From Candidatus Saccharimonadota bacterium (GTDB lineage Bacteria > Patescibacteriota > Saccharimonadia > Saccharimonadales > Saccharimonadaceae), in assembly GCA_027450165.1 (NCBI GenBank), contig DAIDKE010000002.1:1-64000 (forward strand): 64,000 nt of DNA, in the 5' to 3' direction. The position numbers and the translations under genes were made by a program. The notes beneath the pieces are model-generated. The model searched no databases. It was given only the letters and a program-made list of their open reading frames with translations, and was not told the origin of the DNA. Shown in pieces: positions 19,831 to 28,799 of this stretch (position 1 is the first letter of the stretch; each line of letters starts with the position of its first letter).

Positions 19831-19873
19831 GGGCGGGGGTGCATCACCAAGAAAGTTTGGTGCACCCCGCCCT
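19831..19873 (+). terminator. GC-rich hairpin after the acyltransferase gene
   Basis: GGGCGGGG and TGCA pair with TGCACCCCGCCC around a loop containing CACCAAGAAAGTTTGGTG, which itself pairs. It is a long stable hairpin; the following sequence is only moderately T-rich. Confidence 0.7.
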
Positions 19874-19891
19874 AGCGGCTTTCCTTCCTGT

Positions 19892-20854
19892 TTAAATATT
19901 TTCGATTAATTCACGCACCTCATCGGTGCTTTTTGTATGCATTAATTTTTCGCGTAGCTCTGACGCGCCGGGAAAATCACGCACATAAATTTTGAAAAAT
20001 CTTTTTAATGGCTCGAATTTGCGCGGCTCTAACTCGGCTGAATATTTATCGAATAAATCGAGATGCAGGTTTAGCAGATTTAATAATTCTTCTTTCTTTG
20101 CCAAAAGTTCGTCAGCCGCCGAGCTTTTGGCAAAAGCAAACGGGTTACTAAATATGCCGCGACCAATCATGATGCCGTCGACGCCGTATTTTTCGACCAG
20201 TTCTTCGCCGTGCTGGCGGTCTTTAATGTCGCCGTTGATCGTTATTAAAGTTTGCGGGGCAATTTCGTCACGCAGTTTAACGATATAGACAATCAATTCG
20301 TAGTGTGCTGGAACTTTACTCATCTCTTTGCGGGTGCGCAAATGAATCGTTAAATTAACGATATCTTGTTCGAGCAAAAACTTGAGCCAGTCGCGGTATT
20401 CGTCGATCTTTAACTTGCCGAGTCGTGTTTTGACGCTAACCGGCAGCCCGCCCTCTTTGGCGGCGGCAATTAATTTAGCGGTTAATTCATACTCGCCGAT
20501 TAAGGCACTGCCACTGCCCTGTTTTATAACCGTTTTGTCTGGGCAACCGGTGTTGATATCGATGCCAACAAAACCCTGTTTGGCTAAACCTTTAGCCATG
20601 AATGCAAAATGCTCGGGGTTGTTGCCCCAAATCTGCGCAACCATCGGCTGCTCATCGGCCGTAAAAGTCAGGCGGCCGCGGGTACTAGCGACGCCTTTTT
20701 CGCTGGCATAACTAGCGGCATTGGTAAATTCGGTAAAGAAAATATCTGGCTTGCCGGCGGCGGCCACGACGTGACGAAAAACTACGTCCGTAACCGCCTC
20801 CATCGGTGCGAGGGCGAAAAATGGACGTGGTAAATCTTGCCAAAAATTATTCAT
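19892..20854 (-). CDS. dus: tRNA-dihydrouridine synthase
   Basis: 320 residues of the FMN-dependent Dus family, which reduces uridines in tRNA D-loops. Visible: N-terminal [11 protein letters not shown] (FMN-binding), [10 protein letters not shown], the catalytic Cys near residue 104 in [17 protein letters not shown], and the FMN phosphate site [15 protein letters not shown]. The C-terminal helical domain recognises tRNA. The start is close to AT-rich -10-like sequence, so it may be leaderless. Subfamily (DusA, B or C) is not assigned. Confidence 0.93.
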   Translation of the reverse strand: MNNFWQDLPRPFFALAPMEAVTDVVFRHVVAAAGKPDIFFTEFTNAASYASEKGVASTRGRLTFTADEQPMVAQIWGNNPEHFAFMAKGLAKQGFVGIDINTGCPDKTVIKQGSGSALIGEYELTAKLIAAAKEGGLPVSVKTRLGKLKIDEYRDWLKFLLEQDIVNLTIHLRTRKEMSKVPAHYELIVYIVKLRDEIAPQTLITINGDIKDRQHGEELVEKYGVDGIMIGRGIFSNPFAFAKSSAADELLAKKEELLNLLNLHLDLFDKYSAELEPRKFEPLKRFFKIYVRDFPGASELREKLMHTKSTDEVRELIENI

Positions 20855-20868
20855 AATCTTAGTTTAAA

Positions 20869-21469
20869 CGCTTCACACTGTTCACAAATTACTTTATGAA
20901 AACTGTGAAGCGGACAGAGGTAGTGTTCTTGGGTGGTATGATGCGGGGCGGACGTCATTGGCCGCCCCGCACCAGGTTGTGGGCGATCAGTGCACGAAGT
21001 AGCTGAGCGGCTTCGGCGTCTGGTGCTCACGCTCCATCGAGGCCACGTAGGCTTCGTAGGCTCTGGCGACCTTGATGGGATCGCCGGTCTTGGCAGCGTC
21101 GTAAATCCCCTGCTCCTGGTTGGCCAAGCTAATCACCCCCCTTCCGGGGTATCGAAGTTACCTAATAGGTCGGTCGTTCACAAAACCGTCGGGGGACGTC
21201 TTTGTACTCCGATTAGTTCGGTGAACGACCAGCTTGGTGGCTCCGCCGCAACATTTGCACCGGCTCGGAGTTCGGTGCGTAGTCCTCGGGGGTGAGGACC
21301 TATTTAGTTGTGTGTTGCGGCGGAGCCGTGACTCGCTAACCATGCCCACAGGGGGCAACGCGGTTAGGTCAACGAGCCATCCTGTCACTACCTCTGTCAA
21401 AGTGCCGACGAGGTTGTGAAATGCGGATACCAAAGCTTTGTTATCGGCGTTTCACAACCTCAAGTCAAC
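20869..21469 (-). ncRNA. Candidate large structured RNA with internal small ORF
   Basis: From a consensus minus-strand promoter the transcript would fold into: (1) a 5' hairpin, 12-bp stem 21461-21450 with 21421-21410; (2) a perfect 13-bp long-range helix, 21398-21386 with 20925-20913; (3) a CTCG-CTAACC-GCCC compound hairpin near 21379-21331; (4) a 15-bp stem (GGCTCCGCCGCAACA) enclosing two small hairpins; (5) a 10-bp stem GGTCGTTCAC/GTGAACGACC; (6) an ACCCC-GGAA-GGGGGGT hairpin covering the ribosome site of a 46-codon ORF; (7) a GCGGGGCGG stem after the ORF (20970-20943); (8) a 9-bp 3' hairpin CGCTTCACA/TGTGAAGCG (20912-20869) followed by TTTAAA. I do not recognise it as RNase P, tmRNA, SRP or 6S RNA. 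Confidence 0.6.
20987..21127 (-). CDS. Small ORF, 46 residues, within the structured RNA
   Basis: TTG start at 21127 preceded by GGAAGGGGGG at good spacing; a GTG 9 bases upstream is an alternative. The peptide begins MANQEQGIYDAAKTGD and ends PLSYFVH; it is soluble and mostly helical by composition, with no recognised family. Codons end in C or G (AAG, GAC, TAC, CTC), like the other isolated cassette genes. The ribosome site lies inside a short GC hairpin, so translation may be controlled by folding of the leader of about 340 nt. Too short for many gene finders. Confidence 0.6.
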   Translation of the reverse strand: MANQEQGIYDAAKTGDPIKVARAYEAYVASMEREHQTPKPLSYFVH

Positions 21470-21475
21470 TGTATT

Positions 21476-21504
21476 ACTATAGCGAAAAGTTGGCATAATG
21501 TCAA
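21476..21504 (-). promoter_or_regulatory. Consensus promoter for the structured RNA
   Basis: On the minus strand TTGACA (21504-21499), a 17-bp spacer and TATAGT (21481-21476). It is the best -35 match in the window. Predicted transcription start is near 21469, eight bases before the first hairpin. Confidence 0.75.
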
Positions 21505-21529
21505 TGCCTGGGTGGCGGTGAATTAATGG

Positions 21530-24500
21530 TTAAATCTTACCGTCAATCAGATCTTGCTCAAAAGCCAGCAGGCCCTTGTAGTTCTGGCTGTAGCTTGAAA
21601 CGTCGGGCAGGTTGAGGTTTTTGATGTGGTCCCAAACGGCAGCAATCAATTTAGTCAAATGCTCTAGCTCATCTTGATCAAATTCGGTGGTTAAAGTAAT
21701 CACTTCGCCGCTTTTAGTTGGTTGAATAAACTCTAGCGAGCAGTTTGTGACTTCGTAGCGGCTGTAGTCACGGGCGTGCTCGGCCATGAGTTTGTAGAAC
21801 AATAATTGCTGGCGGTATTTGTGGAGCTTAATTTTTTCGTAGTCCGTCTTGCCGGTCCAGTTGCGCACCGGCTTACCGGTTTTGTAGTCACTGATGGCGA
21901 TAGTTTTATCGCTGCTGTTGACTAACACTAAATCCAGAGACCCAGTCAAGATGGCTTCGCCAACGACCGAATTTTGTCCGGCAAAGTTGAGCTCGGTTTT
22001 TTGCTCGGGCACAAAAGTATCGTAACGGGCCTTAAAGTATGTCTGTAGCTCATCACTGCCCTGCTGCAAGTAGGTCTCGTAGTCCAGCATTGTTAGGCGC
22101 TGAGCCTGCAAATTGGTCTGAAAGTCGCCCAAAATATCTTCAACCGGCCGTCGTTCACCAGTGCGCGATAAGTGCACATGGGCCTGCTGCAGGGTTTGGT
22201 GTATTGCTCGCCCATAGGCTAATTGTGGACTTGGAGCCTGCGGAAAATGTAGCAAATGGCCAATTAAAAAGCTTTGCGGACCACCGTTAACAACATCGAC
22301 AAACGAATTCAGGTGTGTGGCGCTCAGCTTGTAGTTATGCAAAATTGGCGTCATAAGTTTAGCCAACTCGGGTGATGGTGTCGACAGATTGGCGTGCCAA
22401 GCGGTAGCCAGCATTTCGGTCGCTTCGGCAATAGTTTTTGGTGGCGTGATTGTTTCGATCGGCCAGTTGTCGTCGGCCAAAAAACTAACGCGCAGGCTAG
22501 CTTTATCTTTGTCGTCGTTTAGACTATAGCTAATATGGAGCGAGTTTTTAGCGCGAGTCAGTGCTACGTAAAACAGTCGCAGACGCTCATCGGTTGTTTC
22601 GCCCGCTGGCGCCAGCTGCTGCAAGTTTTCTGGATAGCCGATTAAGTGGCCGCCGCCGCGCGCCTTTTCGCCCCATGTGCCATCGACAGCCCCGACGATA
22701 TAAACGGTGTCAAATTCTAGTCCTTTCGAAGCATGCGCCGTCATAAGATTGACGCTATTTTCAATTTTCTCGTCACCCATGCCGCTGACGCGAATGGTAC
22801 TGCCGAGCCGACGGTGCAAATCAATAAAATCAGTCAGCGACTCAAGCTTGAGCGGCTCACCTGGTTTATAATCTTCTAGCTTGCTGTGTAAACTGCGCAG
22901 GCCGCTCAAAAATAGCAAATAGCTCTCGGGGTTCTTCGCTAGCGCCTCGGCCGAAAAGAAGAATTCATACAACGGACTAGTAAATGATAGCGTTACCCTG
23001 GCATCGGTTGGGTTGCCGATTAGCAAATCAATCATTGAGTCGAGCGGTGTATAACGCGAGCGCATGGCCATTTCGGTCAGCCATTCATGCAGATCGGCAA
23101 ACTGCGGCATCGAGGCCATCGTATCGATCCAGCGCGCTCGGTTGTCGTAGGCGTTGACGGTTAATTTCCAAATATCGTTGGCGCTGAAACCCCAGGCCGG
23201 ATGCGCCAAAAGTTCCGGCAGCAAACTGTCGGTTATTTCTAGTTGCCCGCGGGCCATGTTGATAATAACGCGCGCCAGATACTCTAACTGCACAATTGGC
23301 TCAAGGTTTAGTACGTTGTCGCGGCGATCATAGCGGACGTTGATTTTGGCTTTTGCGAAAAATGGTAATAACGCGGCAATGTCTCGGTGATGCCGTGTAA
23401 AGACGGCGATGTCGGTTGGCTTGGTGCCTTTTTTGATATCGGCGGTGATACTTTCGATTAGCCATCGTCGCTCGTCAACGGCCGTTGCGGCTTCATGAAT
23501 TGTGACTTTGCCGGCTTCTTTTTTGTTGGCCTTTAGATCTTTAGACAAATCTTCAAGCCGATTTTCCAGGCGGTCCTTACCAAGCTTAATGACCGACCGA
23601 GCGCGGCTCAAAATCTCGGCCGTTGAGCGATAATTGTCGGTCAAAACAATCCGTTTCAGACTTGGAAATTCATGTTCAAAATCTAAAATATTGCTCACCA
23701 ATGCACCCTGAAAACTGTATATCGCCTGGTCGTCGTCACCAACTACTAAAATATTTGGTCGGCCTTCATTTACAGGATTATCGGTTAGACTACGGACGAT
23801 ACGCATCTGAGCCAAGTTAGTGTCCTGAAACTCGTCGACCATAATGTATAAATATTTTTCTTGTAGATTGAAACGCAGATCATCGTTGACCGATAGTGCG
23901 TGCACAACCTGTAAAATCATGTCGTCAAAATCGTACAGCCCAGCCTGCTCCATTCGGGCAATATAGTCATAGTAAATTTGGTCGACAGCGCGCAATTTAA
24001 CTTGGCGTTCGCGGGCCTTCAAAATAAATTTGCCGACGTCGTCTTTTTTAAACCAGGCGTTACGCCAAGCTGTAACTGCCGTCGTTTTGCCGCTAGACTC
24101 TGCCTCTTCAACTGCCTGTTCGAGGCTTTGGCTTAGCAAAACTGATAGCCTGGGTATTTCGGGCAAAATTTGGTAATCGTCAATTTGACGCAATTGGTCC
24201 AGCTGGTCGGCTAATTTAGCAACCGTTTGCTTGCTGATTTTATCGTCAAAAATAGGCGCTAAATGTTTTTCAACGATTTCGATCGCTAAGTCGTTTATAT
24301 TTAAAATACCACGCAGTTCATCACTGGTTAAGCCGCTGCTTTTGAGTTGTGAAATGATTTTTTGCGTGTCACGCAGGTACGTAAATTCGTCATTCATGAC
24401 CGCTGATAGCGGATTGCTGTAGTCAAGCGTTTCAAAAATTGAATGCAAGATTTCATAAGTTGCGATTTCGTCGGCCGGCTTAAATTTGGCACCGCGATAA

Positions 24501-24817
24501 AAATAGTCACGATTATTGGAAATAATTTCGCTGCCGAAACTATGAAAAGTATGGACGGCAATTTTGTAGGCATCGCGGCCAATAATTTCGACCAAGCGTT
24601 CGCGCATAGCAGCCGCACCACTTTCGGTGAACGTCAGACACAAGATATTTTCCGGCAAAGTATCGGTTTTTTGCAGAATATTAGCTGCCCGCACACTTAA
24701 AAGTTCGGTCTTGCCGGTGCCCGGTCCGGCGATAACCATGATCGGTCCGTCGATCGTGTCAACGGCCTCCTTTTGCGCCTCATTTAAATTACGGTAGCGT
24801 GCGGTAAAATCCATCAT
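21530..24817 (-). CDS. UvrD/AddA-like helicase with C-terminal RecB-type nuclease domain
   Basis: 1095 residues, superfamily 1A helicase. Motifs in order: Q motif LNEAQKEAV, Walker A IAGPGTGKTE, LTFTESGA, Walker B MVDEFQDTN, DDQAIYSFQGA, NYRS, HASKGLEFDTVYI, and ALTRAKNSL. From about residue 890 a PD-(D/E)xK nuclease follows, with GSLDLVL and ISDYKTGKP carrying the Asp and Glu/Asp-x-Lys residues. This architecture belongs to double-strand-break processing enzymes (AddA, AdnB) and to mobile-defence helicases. No partner subunit gene is adjacent. ATG 24817 or 24814 starts 5-8 nt after TATAAT, leaderless. Confidence 0.9.
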   Translation of the reverse strand: MMDFTARYRNLNEAQKEAVDTIDGPIMVIAGPGTGKTELLSVRAANILQKTDTLPENILCLTFTESGAAAMRERLVEIIGRDAYKIAVHTFHSFGSEIISNNRDYFYRGAKFKPADEIATYEILHSIFETLDYSNPLSAVMNDEFTYLRDTQKIISQLKSSGLTSDELRGILNINDLAIEIVEKHLAPIFDDKISKQTVAKLADQLDQLRQIDDYQILPEIPRLSVLLSQSLEQAVEEAESSGKTTAVTAWRNAWFKKDDVGKFILKARERQVKLRAVDQIYYDYIARMEQAGLYDFDDMILQVVHALSVNDDLRFNLQEKYLYIMVDEFQDTNLAQMRIVRSLTDNPVNEGRPNILVVGDDDQAIYSFQGALVSNILDFEHEFPSLKRIVLTDNYRSTAEILSRARSVIKLGKDRLENRLEDLSKDLKANKKEAGKVTIHEAATAVDERRWLIESITADIKKGTKPTDIAVFTRHHRDIAALLPFFAKAKINVRYDRRDNVLNLEPIVQLEYLARVIINMARGQLEITDSLLPELLAHPAWGFSANDIWKLTVNAYDNRARWIDTMASMPQFADLHEWLTEMAMRSRYTPLDSMIDLLIGNPTDARVTLSFTSPLYEFFFSAEALAKNPESYLLFLSGLRSLHSKLEDYKPGEPLKLESLTDFIDLHRRLGSTIRVSGMGDEKIENSVNLMTAHASKGLEFDTVYIVGAVDGTWGEKARGGGHLIGYPENLQQLAPAGETTDERLRLFYVALTRAKNSLHISYSLNDDKDKASLRVSFLADDNWPIETITPPKTIAEATEMLATAWHANLSTPSPELAKLMTPILHNYKLSATHLNSFVDVVNGGPQSFLIGHLLHFPQAPSPQLAYGRAIHQTLQQAHVHLSRTGERRPVEDILGDFQTNLQAQRLTMLDYETYLQQGSDELQTYFKARYDTFVPEQKTELNFAGQNSVVGEAILTGSLDLVLVNSSDKTIAISDYKTGKPVRNWTGKTDYEKIKLHKYRQQLLFYKLMAEHARDYSRYEVTNCSLEFIQPTKSGEVITLTTEFDQDELEHLTKLIAAVWDHIKNLNLPDVSSYSQNYKGLLAFEQDLIDGKI

Positions 24818-24822
24818 TTACT

Positions 24823-24847
24823 ATTATACGCTAGACAGTGGTACAAT
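24823..24847. promoter_or_regulatory. Divergent leaderless promoters, helicase and 24856 genes
   Basis: Minus-strand TATAAT (24828-24823) lies 5 nt from ATG 24817. Plus-strand TGGTACAAT (24839-24847) lies 8 nt from ATG 24856. Neither gene has a ribosome site. Confidence 0.65.
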
Positions 24848-24855
24848 AACCCTAT

Positions 24856-25344
24856 ATGAACGACCAGATGTATGACGACTTTCATCTTGAAAAGCTGGTG
24901 CGGGCGCAGTTCGGGATTAGTCTAGAAGTTGACACAGTAATCGCTAGAAACATGCCGGTTAGCCGGACCGATGTAGCGACGCTTTTTTTGAGCAATAAAA
25001 AACAGCTCTATCTTTATATTCAGGGGCACTCCAAACTTTTACTCGATGACGTTAAGAAAATTGTTGCGCGTGTTGGGCTTAAGGCCGAGCTTTATGTTCC
25101 GCCAAAGGGCCGACCGCAATATTTTGAAGAAATCGGTGCCGAAAAGTTCCGAGTTGTTTTTCCGGGCCGTAGCAATATTACCAATCAAGATTTAGCTTTT
25201 TATAAAACCCTAGCGCCGTATAATCCGGCTCTGGTGATGATTAGTGAAGTGAAAAACGGCGAAATATATCAATACGACGCCGATGCTCGCGGTGGCTGGC
25301 GACCACATTCTAAATTCGCCTATCGACGAATCAAAACCAGTTAG
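24856..25344 (+). CDS. Hypothetical protein
   Basis: 162 residues, soluble, basic, two apparent alpha/beta subdomains: residues 1-75 and the stretch beginning YFEEIGAEKFRVVFPGRSNI. The C-terminal segment (YDADARGGWRPHSKFAYRRI) is aromatic and Arg-rich. No family recognised. It is divergent from the helicase-nuclease gene with 38 bases between starts, so a link to DNA repair is possible but only positional. Convergent with the fibronectin-type prepilin; 6 bases separate the stops. Confidence 0.75.
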   Translation: MNDQMYDDFHLEKLVRAQFGISLEVDTVIARNMPVSRTDVATLFLSNKKQLYLYIQGHSKLLLDDVKKIVARVGLKAELYVPPKGRPQYFEEIGAEKFRVVFPGRSNITNQDLAFYKTLAPYNPALVMISEVKNGEIYQYDADARGGWRPHSKFAYRRIKTS

Positions 25345-25350
25345 TCTTAA

Positions 25351-27438
25351 TTAGCGCAGCTTCGATAGTGCATAAGAGCCCGAGCAGCCCGCACTGCCGA
25401 AGACGCTACTACCTGGGCCGTCTGAACCAGAGTAGCCAATCGTCGCATTACCGTTGCCGTCGTGTTGCACGGTTAGACTGCTTGCCGCGATTGTTTCGGT
25501 AACACCCATAGCGGTGCTGTTCTTAAAGGCCACTGAATTGCTACTGCCGGACCAACCGGAGCCGTTGATACTTACCGACCATGGCCAGGTTTTGGTTTGA
25601 TCCCATGACTGGTAACTACCGGCCACGCGTATGCGATACAGTGTCCAGTTAACGTTACTTTGGTCGGCATCAAGATTGTAGCTAACCTCTTGCAGTCTCA
25701 GGCGAAGTTGAATCGTCCAGCTGGTGGTCGAACCGCCGTACCAACTAGCGCATTCTACCGGTCCGGATAGCGTGACATTTGGCGCGGCGTGTTGCGTCAC
25801 GTAAACGCCGGTGTTGACGGTTGCCGATTCGGCGCCCGAGCCAGTATTGACGCATTTACCATTAAAGTTGTATTGAAGCTGTGTCGAATAGCTGGCGATC
25901 GTGGAGCCATAAGTAAGGGTCTGCGAACTGCCGCCGTTAGACCCCCAGGCGGTGTATCCATTCCAAAATGAACCTGGCACACCGTCTTGGAACTGCGAAT
26001 AAATGCTTGTACCGGCTGGACAAAGTGCGGCCCCGCCGCTGTTATAGACCCAGTGATACCAACTTGGAAATGTATCGGTCTGACCCATGGCATTCCAGGC
26101 TGGGGTTGACGATATGCTCATGGTTGCGCCGGTTATATTAGACCAGGCACCAGCGTTGCCGTCTGGGTTAACAGCATGAACCTGAATCTCGATTTTGCTA
26201 CCTTGGGTTGTCGGCCCGGCTGTCCAGGTAGTGGCGCTGTTGTCATTGACAGTGGCTGACCACGCGCCGCCGTTGATCCGGTATTGAAATTCATAGCGTG
26301 AGGCGTTGGTGACCGATGTCCAGCTGTAAGCTATGGTGGTACTTGTAACCGTACCGGTTGACGCCGTTGGTGCTGCCGGCAGCAAATAGCCACTGGCGAT
26401 GCTTGACCAGCCCGATGTGCCGACCGGATTGATGACTCTGGCCTGCAATTCAATGTGCGCGGTATTTGATGATGTAACGGTTGCTGAGGTACTGGTAGTA
26501 GATTGAACACTTGACCAAGCGCCGCCATTAATTCGATATTGGTAATCATAACTGGTGGCGTATAGCTGGCTTGGCCATGAAAAAGCAACCGTCGTGGCGG
26601 TTTCGGTGCCGCGTGTCACGGTCGGCACGGTTGGTGCCGGCATTGGTATGGTATAAACCGCCTCGGGGCTTGGGCTACTGACATTGCCTAGTGTCAAGCC
26701 GACGTCGCAACGCCCTTCTACTTCGAAACCGTAGGTTGCCCCGACCGTCAAGCCGGTATAGGTGTAGCTAGAGCCGGTTTGAAATACCGTCCAATTGCCC
26801 CAAGTGCCGCCGTTTGGTCGATATCGGAAAGAATATTTAGCAACCGAGCCGGCGCCGCAATCGGCAGTCGACGACTGCGCCGTCACGACCGTGCTGTCAC
26901 TGTTGGCGCTCATCGTTAAGGTCATACCGACCGGTGCGTCGGCGATAGTACCTTCTGGGCGGCTGGAGCGGCGGCTGTTAATGGCTACGACCGAACCCGA
27001 CTCGTCGTGATAAGTTAAAACAAACCCATCACAACCACCGTTGGTGGCATTATGACAGGTGTAATTATTCAGTGTTGAAAATGGTTCGTAGGCGATCTTA
27101 CAAGGCGCAGCATTGGCCGCCGAGCTGACAAACGGGTTGGTATCTGTTGGGCAGCCCGGTAAATTTAGATTATCTGCCTTAATACCAAGTGTTGTGGCCA
27201 CGGCCTGGGCGGTATTGTCGGAATAATCGCTGACAATATTGCGCGCTGGCGGGTATTCGCCGTTCTTTTGGTAATATTGCTCAAATGCGTTGTCGAGTGT
27301 GGTCGCTAGGGCATCGCGCGCTGTGTCGCGTGAGTTTCTTTGGACGGTGGAATAAGTCACGATAGCGATCGTACTTAAGATACCAATGACCGCAATCACG
27401 ATCATCAATTCTATTAACGTAAAGCCGCGCTTTTTCAT
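25351..27438 (-). CDS. Prepilin-like protein with fibronectin type III repeats
   Basis: 695 residues. Class III leader MKKR, then GFTLIELMIVIAVIGILSTIA with Glu5, and the pilin helix continuing through EQYYQKNGEYPPA, a typical type IV/pseudopilin pattern. Residues of about 180-445 hold three fibronectin III-like repeats, each ending in a W-S-N or W-S-S-type strand. The rest (about 450-695) is a Trp/Ser/Gly-rich beta region with paired Cys. The domain layout implies a long surface-exposed adhesin anchored in or capped on a pilus. It closely resembles the gene at 42187-43809 in its first 60 residues. AT-rich -10-like sequence just before the ATG suggests a leaderless mRNA. Confidence 0.85.
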   Translation of the reverse strand: MKKRGFTLIELMIVIAVIGILSTIAIVTYSTVQRNSRDTARDALATTLDNAFEQYYQKNGEYPPARNIVSDYSDNTAQAVATTLGIKADNLNLPGCPTDTNPFVSSAANAAPCKIAYEPFSTLNNYTCHNATNGGCDGFVLTYHDESGSVVAINSRRSSRPEGTIADAPVGMTLTMSANSDSTVVTAQSSTADCGAGSVAKYSFRYRPNGGTWGNWTVFQTGSSYTYTGLTVGATYGFEVEGRCDVGLTLGNVSSPSPEAVYTIPMPAPTVPTVTRGTETATTVAFSWPSQLYATSYDYQYRINGGAWSSVQSTTSTSATVTSSNTAHIELQARVINPVGTSGWSSIASGYLLPAAPTASTGTVTSTTIAYSWTSVTNASRYEFQYRINGGAWSATVNDNSATTWTAGPTTQGSKIEIQVHAVNPDGNAGAWSNITGATMSISSTPAWNAMGQTDTFPSWYHWVYNSGGAALCPAGTSIYSQFQDGVPGSFWNGYTAWGSNGGSSQTLTYGSTIASYSTQLQYNFNGKCVNTGSGAESATVNTGVYVTQHAAPNVTLSGPVECASWYGGSTTSWTIQLRLRLQEVSYNLDADQSNVNWTLYRIRVAGSYQSWDQTKTWPWSVSINGSGWSGSSNSVAFKNSTAMGVTETIAASSLTVQHDGNGNATIGYSGSDGPGSSVFGSAGCSGSYALSKLR

Positions 27439-27478
27439 TAATATAATATTAAACCATAAGCGACGTAGTGTCTACGAA

Positions 27479-28780
27479 CTAGATACGGTCGAGCACAACA
27501 AGGTGCTCAATATGCGGAGTGCGCGGAAAGAAATTATAGCCCTTGTGATGGCGAACGCCATATTTCTCGGATAACATTGCCACATCGCGGGCTTGAGTAA
27601 CGGGGTTACAGCTAAGGTAAATAATCCGCTCTGGTGCAGTAGCTAAAATCTGTTCAATCACGGCGCTATGCAAACCGGCTCGCGGCGGGTCAACGATAAT
27701 CTGCGATTCACCGTTAATATATTCTAAGGCCGATTCACTAGCAGCCAGCACTGGCACTGCATTAGCATCGCGTCCCAAATCGTGAATATTGCGCTCCATT
27801 TCGCGGACGGCCGACTCATTAATTTCGACCAAAGTCACATTGTCGCCGCCAATCGTTAAGCCAATACTGCCAACGCCGCTATACAAATCAACGGTTGGCT
27901 TGTCGGACTTAACCCAAGCCTTCATGTCGATCAATGCTTTTTCGTAAACCGGCAGATTGATTTGAAAGAAACTCTCGGCTGCGTAATTAAATGGCACATC
28001 AAGTACGCTGTCGCGCAGAGTGACATCGCCAGCTTTTTGTAGACGTTTGGTAATTACACTAGCCGGACTTTGAGGGTTGCTAAAAATTAGCTCAAAACCC
28101 TGAACGTCAAGTTGCTGCAGCTCGGCTTCGCTAAGTGACGCAAAATCGTCGCGCATCGCGTAAAGCTGCATGACAACTTGATCGGTTTGACTGGCGCGAA
28201 TAATGACCGTTTTTAAACTAAACGCCGGCACTCGGCGAGCGCGTAAAATGTCCAAAAGTCGTAAGGCGGCTGCGTTGATGGCTGGCCTTGCTAGCGCACT
28301 ACCGCTAACCGGAATCTTACCGTGGCTGCCGCGTTTATAAAAAGATAAACTCACCTGGCCCGAGTCTTTATCCCACCAAAAACTAAATTCCATTTTGTTG
28401 CGATAATCATAAAATTCACCCGGATCCTCAACTTCGATTGGGTCGGGCAAAACAATATCATGCAACTCAAACGCCTCTTCAATCAAGGCCGCTTTGTAAT
28501 GTTGCTCGGCTTCCGGCTTCATAATTTGCCACGGACTTGTCGACAAAAAACTCTCCAGGTCGCGCGGCTCTACCCTATATTGGCTGGCTTCAAAAACCTG
28601 CGTCACGACGCCTTCGGCCATATGCGATTTCTTTTTGGTCAACTGGACTTCAACTTTTTCGCCAGGCAGACCGCCCCACAAAAATAGCTTGCGGCCGTCG
28701 TCCATAGTCGCCAGCGCTTGTCCGCCGCCAACAATTTTATCAACTGTAACAGTAACTTTTGGTAATTCTTTTTTTGGCAT
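27479..28780 (-). CDS. RlmD/TrmA-like RNA (uracil-5-)-methyltransferase
   Basis: 433 residues from ATG 28780 (MPKKELPKVTV), which lies 7 nt after TACAAT; the frame is open further upstream but that part overlaps the helicase gene. N-terminal TRAM-like beta barrel (VTVDKIVGGGQALATMDDGR), a Rossmann SAM site VDLYSGVGSIGLTI, the VEINESAVREMERN segment, VDPPRAGL, and the catalytic Cys in IYLSCNPVTQARD. The cysteine cluster of an Fe-S type RumA is not evident. It converts U to m5U in rRNA or tRNA; the exact target is unknown. Confidence 0.9.
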   Translation of the reverse strand: MPKKELPKVTVTVDKIVGGGQALATMDDGRKLFLWGGLPGEKVEVQLTKKKSHMAEGVVTQVFEASQYRVEPRDLESFLSTSPWQIMKPEAEQHYKAALIEEAFELHDIVLPDPIEVEDPGEFYDYRNKMEFSFWWDKDSGQVSLSFYKRGSHGKIPVSGSALARPAINAAALRLLDILRARRVPAFSLKTVIIRASQTDQVVMQLYAMRDDFASLSEAELQQLDVQGFELIFSNPQSPASVITKRLQKAGDVTLRDSVLDVPFNYAAESFFQINLPVYEKALIDMKAWVKSDKPTVDLYSGVGSIGLTIGGDNVTLVEINESAVREMERNIHDLGRDANAVPVLAASESALEYINGESQIIVDPPRAGLHSAVIEQILATAPERIIYLSCNPVTQARDVAMLSEKYGVRHHKGYNFFPRTPHIEHLVVLDRI

Positions 28781-28799
28781 TAGTTTAATTGTACTTGAT

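Noticed and set aside
20913-21398. 13-bp inverted repeats as ends of a transposable element
   Set aside because: No target duplication flanks them, no transposase is inside, and the adjoining hairpins on both sides continue the same fold, which fits an RNA better.
21158-21433. 91-codon minus-strand ORF in the leader region
   Set aside because: It runs through several strong stems, lacks a ribosome site and has a composition set by the helices.
20869-21469. RNase P RNA, tmRNA, SRP RNA or group I/II intron
   Set aside because: None of the conserved blocks was found (GAGGAAAGTCC-type, tRNA-like ends with CCA, GGAAG-AGCA apical loop, intron domain V or P7 core).
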